A stretch of DNA of 64,000 bases, taken from Amphibacillus sediminis NBRC 103570. GTDB taxonomy: Bacteria > Bacillota > Bacilli > Bacillales > Amphibacillaceae. Every line of letters begins with the position of its first letter. The stretch's first letter is position 1. The DNA is taken from positions 55,563 through 119,562 of the forward strand of contig NZ_BCQW01000008.1 of NCBI RefSeq assembly GCF_001552275.1, written 5' to 3'. This document shows, in pieces, positions 30,820 through 42,748 of this stretch. A model generated the notes under the pieces. The model was not told the DNA's origin. It ran no database searches and saw nothing but the letters and a program-made list of their open reading frames with translations. The position numbers were made by a program, and so were the translations under genes.

Positions 30820-32520
30820 TTATTGTGTTTGAAATTGACTGATCAGCGTCTGTAGATCAATAGCGAGCTTTGCTAAATCATCTGAGGATGCGGTCACCTC
30901 TTCCATTGCTGCAAATTGTTCCTCGGTCAACTCAGCAACCTGCTGTGAATGTGAGGATGACTGCTGTACGGACTGTGTCATCGAATTAAAGGATGTTTTG
31001 ACATGTTGAGTATGTTCAGTCATGCGTTGGGTTGCCTGTGATAATTGTTCAATTCCAGTACCAATCGCTTCAATCGATTCTGTAATAAGTTGAAAAGTCT
31101 GTTCTGTTTTCTGGATAAATGCTACGCCAGCCTGTGCCTCAGCTTGTACGTGTTGAATGGCTGAATCGGAATGCTCCATTTCCTTCTGTATTTCTAGAAT
31201 AAGATCAGAGATCATACTTGCCGATTGCTGTGACTGTTCAGCTAGCTGTCTTACTTCATTTGCGACAACAGCAAAGCCTTTGCCTTGTTCGCCAGCACGT
31301 GCCGCCTCGATGGCTGCATTTAATGCTAATAGATTTGTTTGATCAGCAATCGTGGTGATCGCTTGTGAAATATGGTCAATTTCCTGTGAACGGGTATTTA
31401 AAGCTTGGATGGCTTTCCCGTTTTCCTCAACTGAACCAGTGATCTGCTGCATTTGTTTTTGTAAATCCCCAATTTGCTCCACGCCAGATTTGGCTCTATC
31501 TTTAGCTTGGCGACTTTGTTCAGTCATTTTATGTGCATTATTCGCAATGCTCGAGATATCGGTGGAAACGTTTTGCATCGTTTTATCATTGGCAACCATT
31601 TGCTCGGTTTGGTGGTTAGCGGCGTGTGCCATTTCTTGAGCCGAAACGGTAATTTTTTCGGAGGCTGTGCTCGTTTCCTCCGCACTTGTGGCTAGCTGCT
31701 CAGATGAAGTAGCTAAAAGCTCTGAGCTTTCACGAATGTGAGTGAGTGTTTGGCTCAGTTTTTGGCGCATTTTATTGTAATGACTTGCCAACAGAGCGAT
31801 TTCATCATAGCGATTATCCTCTACATCAACGGTTAAATTCCCTTGCCCCGCTTGATTTAGAGCAGAGGCAATGGTTCCCATCCGCTTAGTAATGCTCCGC
31901 GTAAAAAGTAAGATCGCCCCGATAGCCAAACCTAATCCAATTATGAGGACAATGATAAACTGAGTAAAGAAACTCTCTAGTAACTGATTAATAATACTTT
32001 GATCTGCTCCCGTATAAAAAATGCCAATAATAGCACCTTCTTGATCTATAATAGGCATATAGGCCGTTTGATAATGTCGTCCTGCAACATTCGCCTTACC
32101 ATAAAAATACTCACCTTGATTCAGTACAGCCTCTTCAACCTCTGCTGATACCTCCGTTCCGGTTGCACGTTCCCCATCAACCATAACATTGGTTGCAATT
32201 CGGGTTGGGCCTTGAAATAGTGTGACGGTATTCCCGGTAAACTCTGCAATTCGATCAATGAGTTCATGATTATCGTTCATTAATATGTCGCCTTTGTATA
32301 GCTTTCCTTCTCTTATTTCCCAAGCACCATCAATGGCTTGATCAATATAATCAAAGCCAAGCATCAAATCTCCTTTTGCTTTATTGGTGGCCATTTCTTC
32401 AATATTACGAATCGATATATTGCTAACGACAATACTGACAACTGCGGCAAATAACAATAAGACAGCTACAAATAACAGAATAATTTTTGTACCTAGTTTT
32501 AAACGCAATTTTCCTTGCAC
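30820..32520 (-). CDS. Methyl-accepting chemotaxis protein with Cache sensor
   Basis: A 566-residue transmembrane chemoreceptor. Membrane spans at about 9-31 and 185-207 enclose an extracytoplasmic single-Cache domain of about 150 residues ([15 protein letters not shown] at its end); HAMP (about 208-262) and a long coiled-coil signalling domain follow, with the conserved hairpin tip [20 protein letters not shown]. It starts at GTG with GAGGGAGAG upstream. Implies the organism is motile and chemotactic; ligand unknown. No other che genes lie in the window. Confidence 0.92.
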   Translation of the reverse strand: MQGKLRLKLGTKIILLFVAVLLLFAAVVSIVVSNISIRNIEEMATNKAKGDLMLGFDYIDQAIDGAWEIREGKLYKGDILMNDNHELIDRIAEFTGNTVTLFQGPTRIATNVMVDGERATGTEVSAEVEEAVLNQGEYFYGKANVAGRHYQTAYMPIIDQEGAIIGIFYTGADQSIINQLLESFFTQFIIVLIIGLGLAIGAILLFTRSITKRMGTIASALNQAGQGNLTVDVEDNRYDEIALLASHYNKMRQKLSQTLTHIRESSELLATSSEQLATSAEETSTASEKITVSAQEMAHAANHQTEQMVANDKTMQNVSTDISSIANNAHKMTEQSRQAKDRAKSGVEQIGDLQKQMQQITGSVEENGKAIQALNTRSQEIDHISQAITTIADQTNLLALNAAIEAARAGEQGKGFAVVANEVRQLAEQSQQSASMISDLILEIQKEMEHSDSAIQHVQAEAQAGVAFIQKTEQTFQLITESIEAIGTGIEQLSQATQRMTEHTQHVKTSFNSMTQSVQQSSSHSQQVAELTEEQFAAMEEVTASSDDLAKLAIDLQTLISQFQTQ

Positions 32521-32810
32521 TGCACTCTCTCCCTCTGTGATCAGAATGTTTATACCCCTCTACTCCATCTATCGGTTAAAGCCAATCAACAATGAAATCA
32601 AAATCATCAGAAGATAAATTAGCTTGAAAAATAATGAAGTCTGTTAAAAATTTCTTTGTTAATTAAGCACAAACTCAATAATCATTCTGGAAACATTAGG
32701 ATAATGGAATGTATAAATCGGGTGAACAGCAACTTATTTGAACGAATTCGTTCATTTAAGTGCATTATTTGATACTAAAATAGTCATGATGTCAACTTTC
32801 ATTCATTTCA

Positions 32811-32839
32811 TTGAACTAAACAGTTCACAGTGTTAAGAT
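32811..32839 (+). promoter_or_regulatory. Promoter of the fructose-type PTS operon
   Basis: -35 TTGAAC (32811-32816), 17-base spacer, -10 TAAGAT (32834-32839), about 48 bases before the EIIA start. Confidence 0.65.
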
Positions 32840-32849
32840 AACAGTGTAA

Positions 32850-32866
32850 AGGTAAGCGCTTACCAA
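32850..32866 (+). promoter_or_regulatory. CcpA catabolite-responsive element (cre)
   Basis: The palindrome GGTAAGCGCTTACC at 32851-32864 matches the cre core (TGNAANCGNTTNCA-like) and lies about 11 bases downstream of the -10 box, a position where CcpA blocks transcription. Glucose repression of this operon is expected. Confidence 0.75.
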
Positions 32867-32886
32867 AATGAGATAGGAGGGTTGAT

Positions 32887-33345
32887 ATGGATATATCATC
32901 GATGCTAGACAAACGAAATATGGTATTTGATTTAGCCATTCAAACAAAGGAAGATCTGTTTGCTTGTTTAGCACAAACCCTTGAAAATAATGGTTATATT
33001 ACGAATAAAAGACGGTTTATCAAAGATTTAAAAAGGCGAGAAAAAGAATCTTCTACGGGTATTGAGGATGGTTTTGGTATCCCACACGCGAAGTCTAAAG
33101 CTGTTATTAAGCCGACGATCGCTTTCGCTCATGTGGATGAGCTAAAGGATTATCCTGCGCTCGACGGGTCACATGTACAGTGCGTTTTCATGTTAGCTGT
33201 CCCTGATCACGCGAATGATACCCATCTTCATATGTTAAGTTTTTTGGCTAGGCAATTAATGAATGATCAACTTAAAGCAAGCCTTAAAGCGGCTAATGAT
33301 CCAGAGGAAGTGTTAGCGATTTTAACCAAACTAGGAGGCGAATAA
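32887..33345 (+). CDS. PTS fructose/mannitol-type EIIA component
   Basis: A 152-residue cytosolic phosphotransfer protein. The phospho-acceptor His is in GIEDGFGIPHAKS. AGGAGGG precedes the ATG and one base separates it from the EIIBC gene. It takes phosphate from HPr and passes it to the EIIB domain of the next gene product. Confidence 0.9.
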   Translation: MDISSMLDKRNMVFDLAIQTKEDLFACLAQTLENNGYITNKRRFIKDLKRREKESSTGIEDGFGIPHAKSKAVIKPTIAFAHVDELKDYPALDGSHVQCVFMLAVPDHANDTHLHMLSFLARQLMNDQLKASLKAANDPEEVLAILTKLGGE

Positions 33346-33346
33346 G

Positions 33347-34756
33347 ATGAGAATAGTTGGTGTTACGGCTTGTCCGACAGGAATAGCTCATACCTATATG
33401 GCTGCTGAAAAGCTACAATCGACGGCAGAGGAAAAGGGCTATCAGGTTAAATTTGAAACACAAGGTGCCAAAACGGAAAATATTTTGTCTGAACAGGATA
33501 TCAAAGCGGCTGATGTGGTTATTTTGGCGGTTGATAAAGACATCGATCTAAGTCGATTTGCTGGCAAAAAGGTTAAAAAAGTCTCAACATCAAGAGCGAT
33601 TAAAGATTCGGCTAAAGTATTAGAAGAAGCCATAAATGGGAATGGCACGTTTGTTCCTGCTCAGGATGATTCAAGTCAGGCTTCAGCTTCAAGTGGTAAG
33701 AAGAGCTTGTATAACCACTTTATGAATGGTGTCAATTATATGCTTCCATTTGTTATTGCGGGTGGGATATTAATTGCGATTAGCTTCGCCTTCGGTATCG
33801 AAGCATCTAATCCTGATAGTGACAAGTACAATATCATCGCAGGAGCACTATCCAAAATTGGTGGTGATACGGCCTTTGCTCTTATGGTACCGGCCTTAGC
33901 TGCTGGCATTGCCTCATCTGTTGCTGGTCGAGCAGGCTTTGCACCCGGTCTAGTAGCAGGAACATTAGCCGCTGCTGGAGGTTCAGGTTTCTTAGGCGGT
34001 ATGGTTGGCGGTATTTTAGCAGGTTATGTCACTGATTTTGTTGCAAATAAAATTCAAGTCAAAAAATCAATTTCGGCTATTTTTCAATTAATTGTTGTTC
34101 CCTTGATTGCCATTACTGTTGTAGGGTTGGCGATGGTTTTCCTAATTGATGCACCTATATCATGGATTCTAAATGGACTAACTGAATTTTTAAATGGATT
34201 AGGAGAAACATCAGGTCTTATGTTCGGATTACTCATTGGTGTAATGATGGCGGCGGATATGGGAGGTCCGATTAATAAATCCATTTCCACTTTTTCAATC
34301 GGGCTTATGTCAGCTGGAGTTAACGCCCCGATTGCTGCTTGTATGATGGCTGGTATGACTCCACCTTTAGGTTTAGCGTTAGCAACCGTATTGTTTAAAA
34401 ATAAATTCACCGTTGAAGAAAGAACATCGGGTAAATCATGCTGGATATTGGGCGCTTCTTATATTACTGAAGGAGCTATTCCATTTGCAGTCGCTGATCC
34501 AATCCGGGTTATCCCAAGCTTAATGGCAGGATCTGCTGTAGCTGCCTCTATTTCTATGGCAGCTGGCGTCACATCAATGGCTCCTCATGGTGGGGTTTGG
34601 GTCATGTTTATTCCAAATGTCATCAATAATTTGCCAATGTACATTTTGGCCCTAATTGCCGGTACGATTGTAACAGCTATTATGGTAGGTTTACTCAAGA
34701 AACCCGTTCAAAAAGAAAAATTAACAAATTCTTTAATAGAAGAAGGGATTGTTTAA
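33347..34756 (+). CDS. PTS fructose-family EIIBC component
   Basis: A 469-residue membrane permease-phosphotransferase. The N-terminal EIIB domain (1-100) has the phospho-Cys in ACPTGIAHTYMAAE; the EIIC domain (about 120-455) has about ten spans and the conserved GGPINKS and ITEGAIPFA motifs. Fructose-family EIICs import ketoses or polyols, forming usually the 1-phosphate. The next gene is an aldolase, not a phosphofructokinase, so the sugar need not be fructose. Confidence 0.92.
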   Translation: MRIVGVTACPTGIAHTYMAAEKLQSTAEEKGYQVKFETQGAKTENILSEQDIKAADVVILAVDKDIDLSRFAGKKVKKVSTSRAIKDSAKVLEEAINGNGTFVPAQDDSSQASASSGKKSLYNHFMNGVNYMLPFVIAGGILIAISFAFGIEASNPDSDKYNIIAGALSKIGGDTAFALMVPALAAGIASSVAGRAGFAPGLVAGTLAAAGGSGFLGGMVGGILAGYVTDFVANKIQVKKSISAIFQLIVVPLIAITVVGLAMVFLIDAPISWILNGLTEFLNGLGETSGLMFGLLIGVMMAADMGGPINKSISTFSIGLMSAGVNAPIAACMMAGMTPPLGLALATVLFKNKFTVEERTSGKSCWILGASYITEGAIPFAVADPIRVIPSLMAGSAVAASISMAAGVTSMAPHGGVWVMFIPNVINNLPMYILALIAGTIVTAIMVGLLKKPVQKEKLTNSLIEEGIV

Positions 34757-34757
34757 A

Positions 34758-35621
34758 TTGTTATATACAATGAAGGCATTACTCAAGGTAGCCAAAGCGA
34801 ATAAATTTGCCGTACCCGCATTTAATATATGTAGCTTCGATATGTTGAAAGCGATTATGGAAGAGGTGGAGGCACAGCGCGCTCCTGTGATTCTCGAAAT
34901 TCATCCCGATGAAATCGATTATTTGGGTGATCCATTCGTGGCAACAGTGAAAGAATATGCACTCCGAAGCAATGTGCCAGTTGTCATTCACATGGATCAT
35001 GGTGGAACCATTGCAGATGTGATGCGCGCTATACGTAATGGTTACACATCGGTAATGATTGATGCTTCGCTTGCAGATTATGAAGACAATGTTGCTCTAA
35101 CTAGCCAAGTAGTCGAGTTGGCGCATCAGGTTGGAGTTTCCGTCGAGGCTGAGTTAGGGACGATTGGAAATAATGGCGGATCATATGAGGGCGGATCTGA
35201 TACAATTATTTATACAGACCCTGACCAAGCTGTTGATTTTGTTAACCGGACTGGGATTGATACACTAGCCATTGCGATTGGAACAGCGCATGGACTTTAT
35301 CCAAAAGACGTTAAGCCAGAGTTGAATCTTCCGTTATTAAAAGAGCTGAATAAACGCATTGATATTCCATTCGTTTTACACGGAGGATCAGGAAATCCTG
35401 ATGCCGAGGTCAGTGAAGCTGTTAAATATGGCGTTGGTAAGGTTAACCTGTCATCTGATCTAAAGAGTGTTTTTTTCAATGAGATACGTCGTGTTTTAAA
35501 TGAGAACCCTGATATGTATGAACCGAATCAAGTTTATCCAACACCAAATGAAAAGGTAAAAGAAGTCGTACGACATAAACTTCATATTTTAAATACTATT
35601 GGTAAAGCAGATTTATATTAA
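34758..35621 (+). CDS. Class II ketose-bisphosphate-type aldolase (GatY/KbaY/Fba family)
   Basis: A 287-residue zinc aldolase. Catalytic and metal residues are in IHMDHGG, EAELGTIGNN, GTAHGLY and LHGGSG. The start is taken as TTG 34758 because AGAAGGG is ten bases upstream and because relatives open M-L-x-T-K-x-L-L, as this frame does (LLYTMKALLKVA). It overlaps the EIIBC coding end closely. Probably cleaves the PTS product, or a derivative, to a triose phosphate plus an aldehyde. Confidence 0.88.
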   Translation: MLYTMKALLKVAKANKFAVPAFNICSFDMLKAIMEEVEAQRAPVILEIHPDEIDYLGDPFVATVKEYALRSNVPVVIHMDHGGTIADVMRAIRNGYTSVMIDASLADYEDNVALTSQVVELAHQVGVSVEAELGTIGNNGGSYEGGSDTIIYTDPDQAVDFVNRTGIDTLAIAIGTAHGLYPKDVKPELNLPLLKELNKRIDIPFVLHGGSGNPDAEVSEAVKYGVGKVNLSSDLKSVFFNEIRRVLNENPDMYEPNQVYPTPNEKVKEVVRHKLHILNTIGKADLY

Positions 35622-35674
35622 AATCCTAAGGCGTGGACAGAGTCCATGCCTTTGATCCATTGGAGGTAGCAAAG

Positions 35675-36448
35675 ATGGCAACAGCAATTCAAAAAGAAAG
35701 ACAAGAAAAAATCGTTAATCATTTAAAAGCCGAAAGCTTTATGAAAACGACCGATTTAGTAGAATTACTTAATTATAGCGAAGCTACCATTAAGCGGGAT
35801 TTAATCGAGCTTGAGAATAAAGGGCTGATTCGGAGAACTCGTGGCGGAGCTGTCATCATTGATCGTCAAAAGATCGATATTCCTTATTTGATGAAGGTTG
35901 ATCGGTTTAATGATGAGAAGGAAAAGGAGCAGATGGCGAAGGTTGCAGCAACCTTGATTGAAAACGATATGAGCATGTTTATTGATTCGAGTAGTACTGC
36001 GTTACACTTAGTCCATCATTTGAATCACTTTAAAGGGCTTAAAGTGATCACCAATGGCGTGATTACGGCGAGCTTATTATCGGAATATACCTCTGCTGAC
36101 GTTAATATCCTTGGTGGTTCAATTGTGCCGAAGCGCTTTACGGTCAATGGTTCGAAAGCTTTTTATGATGCTTTAACCTACAACGTTGATTTGGCCTTTG
36201 TGTCCTGTCGTGGATTTGATTTTTCTCTTGGTGCTACTGAAATTACGGAGGGAGAAGCACTCATTAAGCAGTCTTTTCGTAAGCGCTCTAAGGAAGTCGT
36301 TCTAATGGTGACCCATGACAAATTTAATCAAAAATATTTGAACCAAAGCCTAGATTGTACCGACATTGACTATATGATTGTCGATCGTCCATTAACGGAG
36401 TCTGGGCTTGATCAGCTTCAGCAACATAAGATACAGGTTCTCTATTAA
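35675..36448 (+). CDS. DeoR-family transcriptional regulator
   Basis: A 257-residue regulator with an N-terminal helix-turn-helix (about 20-60, TTDLVELLNYSEATIKRDL; GLIRRTRGGAV) and a C-terminal sugar-phosphate isomerase-like sensing domain (DSSSTALHLVHHL). TGGAGGTAG precedes ATG 35675; a longer frame has no site. Last gene of the fructose-type PTS operon, so it likely senses a phosphorylated intermediate and controls it. Confidence 0.9.
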   Translation: MATAIQKERQEKIVNHLKAESFMKTTDLVELLNYSEATIKRDLIELENKGLIRRTRGGAVIIDRQKIDIPYLMKVDRFNDEKEKEQMAKVAATLIENDMSMFIDSSSTALHLVHHLNHFKGLKVITNGVITASLLSEYTSADVNILGGSIVPKRFTVNGSKAFYDALTYNVDLAFVSCRGFDFSLGATEITEGEALIKQSFRKRSKEVVLMVTHDKFNQKYLNQSLDCTDIDYMIVDRPLTESGLDQLQQHKIQVLY

Positions 36449-36526
36449 ATAGTAAATAGGGCGCTTTATTAATCTAGCAGTCTTTTAATCATTTTTTGAA
36501 ACCCCTTAATCAAAAAAGAAAGGGTA

Positions 36527-36555
36527 TTGCATAATCACGTAAACCGTGATAATAT
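36527..36555 (+). promoter_or_regulatory. Promoter of the beta-glucoside operon with palindrome in the spacer
   Basis: -35 TTGCAT (36527-36532), 17-base spacer, -10 TAATAT (36550-36555). The spacer is occupied by a perfect inverted repeat ATCACG-TAAAC-CGTGAT (36534-36550), a good operator candidate for an unidentified repressor. Confidence 0.7.
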
Positions 36556-36579
36556 ATTCTTAATTCAATAGAGTAAGAC

Positions 36580-36609
36580 GACGTGTTACTGGTAATGCAG
36601 GCAAGATCG
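36580..36609 (+). promoter_or_regulatory. Ribonucleic antiterminator (RAT) target of a BglG/LicT-type protein
   Basis: GTGTTACTGGTAATGCAGGC and the following AAGATC closely match the BglG/LicT RAT consensus (GGATTGTTACTG...GCAGGCAAAACC). Its 3' end overlaps the 5' arm of the terminator that follows, as required for antitermination. Confidence 0.85.
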
Positions 36610-36678
36610 GATTGAAATGTTTTTACAGGGGAGGTTTGTCCTTCTGTAAAAAGCAACGTTTCAATTGGGTCTTTTTTT
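36604..36678 (+). terminator. Conditional terminator in the bgl leader
   Basis: AGATCGGATTGAAA at the 5' side pairs with TTTCAATTGGGTCT at the 3' side (with G-U pairs), enclosing TTTTTACAG/CTGTAAAAA, then a run of seven T. Overlap with the RAT makes the two structures mutually exclusive. Confidence 0.85.
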
Positions 36679-36727
36679 GTGCGCATTTTTCTAACTGGCC
36701 ATTAGTGAAAGCGTAACTCAAGAATAG

Positions 36728-38620
<1,893 letters not shown>

Positions 38621-38623
38621 TAA

Positions 38624-40060
<1,437 letters not shown>

Positions 40061-40091
40061 GTCGAAAGTACAGAAAGCAGAGGGTGTTAGG

Positions 40092-40979
40092 ATGCGTGTT
40101 ATTAAGGTACTAAATAATTCACTAATACTTGCACTGGATGATAATGGTCATGAAATGATCCTAATGGGTAAAGGAATAGGCTTTAATAAAGCGATAGGCT
40201 ATCGTCTTAGAAAAGACGAAGTCCAAAAGGTATTTGTTATGAAGGATAGGGCGATTGCCAGAAACATTATCAAGCTAGCTTCTGAAATTGACAGCACTTT
40301 TTTTGAACTGGCCAAAACAATTATCGATTATGCGATCGAAAACTATCAGATGGAGTTAATGGAACATATATATTTGTCATTAACCGATCATTTGTCATTT
40401 GTCGTTAAGCGAATGGAACAAGGGATAATTATTGAGAATTTCTATCTGTCTGAGATGAAAAAATTCAGCCCAAATGAGTATCAGGTAGGTCTCTTTGCTC
40501 TCGATTTAGTAGAGGAGAAATTAGCTTTAAAGCTCCCTGTCGATGAGGCAGGAAATATTGCTTTTCACTTTATAAACGCCCAGCAGAATAACCCTTATAA
40601 TGTTAATAATCGTATTATTACTGAAACCTTGAAGGATATCCTTGATATTGTGAAATATAATTTTGGCTTAACTTATGATGAGGAGAGCATTTCTTACTCA
40701 CGATTCACAACACATCTCAGATTATTTGCTCAAAGGCTTTTAACCGATCGGCAAAAATTGGAGCAAGACAATGATTTTCTTTACGATCAGATTATCAGTA
40801 ATTGCCCGGATGAGTATGCCTGTGTCAAAAAACTTGAGAAATATATTAAAGAGAAATTTGATACCGGGTTGACCATGACAGAAGAATTGTATTTAACTAT
40901 CCATATTCATAGGGTGTTGGAGGAAAGTAAACAGAGGGAAATGTCCAATAACACAGAGACAGATGGTAAACGCTCATGA
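40092..40979 (+). CDS. licT: BglG/LicT-family transcription antiterminator
   Basis: A 295-residue RNA-binding regulator. The CAT domain (1-57, MRVIKVLNNSLILALDDNG; MGKGIGFNKA) binds the RAT RNA; two PRD domains follow (about 70-170 and 175-285) with phospho-regulatory His residues (EHIYLSLTDHLSF; HFINAQ; IHIHRV). In the family, the cognate PTS phosphorylates and inhibits the protein without sugar. ATG 40092 has TTAGG upstream. It should act on the leader at 36.6 kb. Confidence 0.9.
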   Translation: MRVIKVLNNSLILALDDNGHEMILMGKGIGFNKAIGYRLRKDEVQKVFVMKDRAIARNIIKLASEIDSTFFELAKTIIDYAIENYQMELMEHIYLSLTDHLSFVVKRMEQGIIIENFYLSEMKKFSPNEYQVGLFALDLVEEKLALKLPVDEAGNIAFHFINAQQNNPYNVNNRIITETLKDILDIVKYNFGLTYDEESISYSRFTTHLRLFAQRLLTDRQKLEQDNDFLYDQIISNCPDEYACVKKLEKYIKEKFDTGLTMTEELYLTIHIHRVLEESKQREMSNNTETDGKRS

Positions 40980-42175
40980 AGAACATGAAAAAATCTCAAG
41001 AAATCATCTTCCTTGCGATGGTTACATTATTTTGGTTTGCCCAATATGTCTACATTCCTTATCAGACGACCTTCCTAACATTGAATGGGGTAACGAGTAG
41101 CTTTGCTGGAATTATTGTTGGAGCTTATGGGATAACACAGCTGCTCTTACGCTTCCCTGTCGGATTGATGGCAGATTCGATTGGAATACACAAGCCTTTC
41201 ATTCTAATCGGTGGTCTTGCTTCCGGACTCGCCTCATTACTTCGTATTTTCCCATCAGGAGGAATAGGTTTTTTATTAGCTAATCTTTTTTCAGGATTAG
41301 CTTCCTCCATGTGGATATCTTTTATGGTTTTTTATACCCATCATCAAGCTAAGGATCAACAGCAATCTGCAACAAGTCGGATCATTCTTTTCAACAATGC
41401 AGGTATGTTGCTAGGGTTTATCGTAAGTACGCTATTTTATGATCGTTTAGGTATGACCGTTATTTGTTTCTTTAGCCTAGTCGCAGGTATAGCAGCGTTT
41501 GGCTTAGGCTTCTTTTTGGAGGAAGCCCCTAGTCACCATGATCGACAGACCATTAAGCAGCTAATGGTTGTTATTACCGGTAAAAGAATTTGGATGTTTT
41601 CAATTATTGCCCTTATACAACAAGGTATTCAGCTTACGACCACGATGTCCTTTACGTCACAGATCTTAAAAGATATCGGTGCGACTAGTGCTGTGGTAGG
41701 GTTGGCTTCCACGGTTTATATGATTTCAGCTGTTTTGTTTTCCGCATTTGCTTCTTCTAAAAAGGGTGGCAAGAAAGATCCGAAGTTTTGGATCCCTGTT
41801 GTATTGATTATAGTAGCGATCTACTGTTTTCTTGTGCCAAGAGTTGATTCGATTATAGCCATTTTCTTTTTGCAAATTCTACCCGGTATGTCAACAGGCA
41901 TCCTCTTTTCTTATGCAACCTCTGAGGCGATGAAGGAGATACCTGAGGATAAAAAATCAACAGCTATGGGATTTTATCAGGCATTTTATGCATTGGGTAT
42001 GACATTGTTCCCGATGGTTACCGGTCAGGCTGTGTCTAGATTTAATATGGAGACAGGTTACGCTATTCTTGCGATGATTGCCATTATAGGCTGTCTGCTC
42101 GTAACAACCTTTTATCTGCGCAATCATTACACGTCAAAGAGGGTCAATGCACATTCAAAGGTTAGTGGTGAATAG
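40976..42175 (+). CDS. MFS-family transporter
   Basis: A 399-residue, 12-span major facilitator protein. The loop 2-3 signature is present as GLMADSIGIHKPF and a second copy region lies near residues 205-390. ATGA overlap with the antiterminator stop shows it belongs to the beta-glucoside operon. Substrate unknown; it could export an aglycone or a non-metabolised sugar. Closest in style to the uncharacterised drug/sugar efflux branches. Confidence 0.82.
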   Translation: MKNMKKSQEIIFLAMVTLFWFAQYVYIPYQTTFLTLNGVTSSFAGIIVGAYGITQLLLRFPVGLMADSIGIHKPFILIGGLASGLASLLRIFPSGGIGFLLANLFSGLASSMWISFMVFYTHHQAKDQQQSATSRIILFNNAGMLLGFIVSTLFYDRLGMTVICFFSLVAGIAAFGLGFFLEEAPSHHDRQTIKQLMVVITGKRIWMFSIIALIQQGIQLTTTMSFTSQILKDIGATSAVVGLASTVYMISAVLFSAFASSKKGGKKDPKFWIPVVLIIVAIYCFLVPRVDSIIAIFFLQILPGMSTGILFSYATSEAMKEIPEDKKSTAMGFYQAFYALGMTLFPMVTGQAVSRFNMETGYAILAMIAIIGCLLVTTFYLRNHYTSKRVNAHSKVSGE

Positions 42176-42293
42176 AAGCTTACTGAAAAAGGACATAGAC
42201 TAGTAGCTTTACTAATCTAAGTTTGAAAGCTTTTGCTAAATTGACATCGGGCTTAATGATCACCTCATTTTTAATCAACTAGGGGAAGCTTAG

Positions 42294-42380
42294 TTTATCG
42301 GGGCTGCGATTACTCGCCCCATCGAAGCACTTTTGTAAGACTCCCGCTTCAAAACATAACGGCACACGTCATGTCTAAAA
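42294..42380. repeat. Interspersed repeat, family 1, 5' fragment
   Basis: Contains TTTATCG, GGGGCTGCGATTACTCGCCC, ACTCCCGCTTCAAAACATAA and CACACGTCATGTCTAA, matching the left third of the full copy at 45815. It ends eight bases before the -35 of the ileS promoter. Confidence 0.8.
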
Positions 42381-42387
42381 ATGGTTG

Positions 42388-42416
42388 TTGACTTTTGTCA
42401 GTGTATTCGTTAATAT
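42388..42416 (+). promoter_or_regulatory. Promoter of the ileS T-box transcript
   Basis: -35 TTGACT (42388-42393), exactly 17 bases, -10 TAATAT (42411-42416); transcription would begin just before the T-box leader. Confidence 0.75.
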
Positions 42417-42437
42417 TATCCATAATTCAATAGCAAA

Positions 42438-42696
42438 TTTGATGACGAGAACGAGTAATTATGCAGATCTTATCTACAGAGAGTTGGCATCTTGCTGAAA
42501 GCCAATGTTAAGACCATAATGAAAATCCTCTCCGAGAAGCAAAGTTGAAATAAGTATAAACTTTGACGGCATCCTACCGATAACCGGGACGCGTATGATG
42601 GTACGTAGTGTAAGCATGTTAAATAACAACTACTAATGGTTTGGTATGAATGCTAATTAAACCCGATTCTGCGCAAATGAATCGGGTTTTTTGATT
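42438..42696 (+). promoter_or_regulatory. T-box riboswitch leader, isoleucine specifier
   Basis: The leader shows the T-box order: GACGAGAACGAGTA at the stem I base, AGAGAGTTGG with TTGCTGAAAGCCAA in stem I, a specifier segment with the Ile codon ATC at 42525-42527 (GAAAATCCTCTCCGAG), an antiterminator region with candidate UGGU acceptor contacts at 42637-42645, and a terminator hairpin AACCCGATTC/GAATCGGGTT with six T at about 42660-42695. Uncharged tRNA-Ile should prevent termination. Confidence 0.85.
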
Positions 42697-42748
42697 TGGT
42701 TGAACAGAGGCTGTCAAAAAGGTAATTAAAAAAATGAGGTGATTACAG

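Noticed and set aside
31157..31695. Plus-strand open frames inside the chemoreceptor gene
   Set aside because: They are the antisense shadow of a highly conserved signalling domain and lack ribosome sites.
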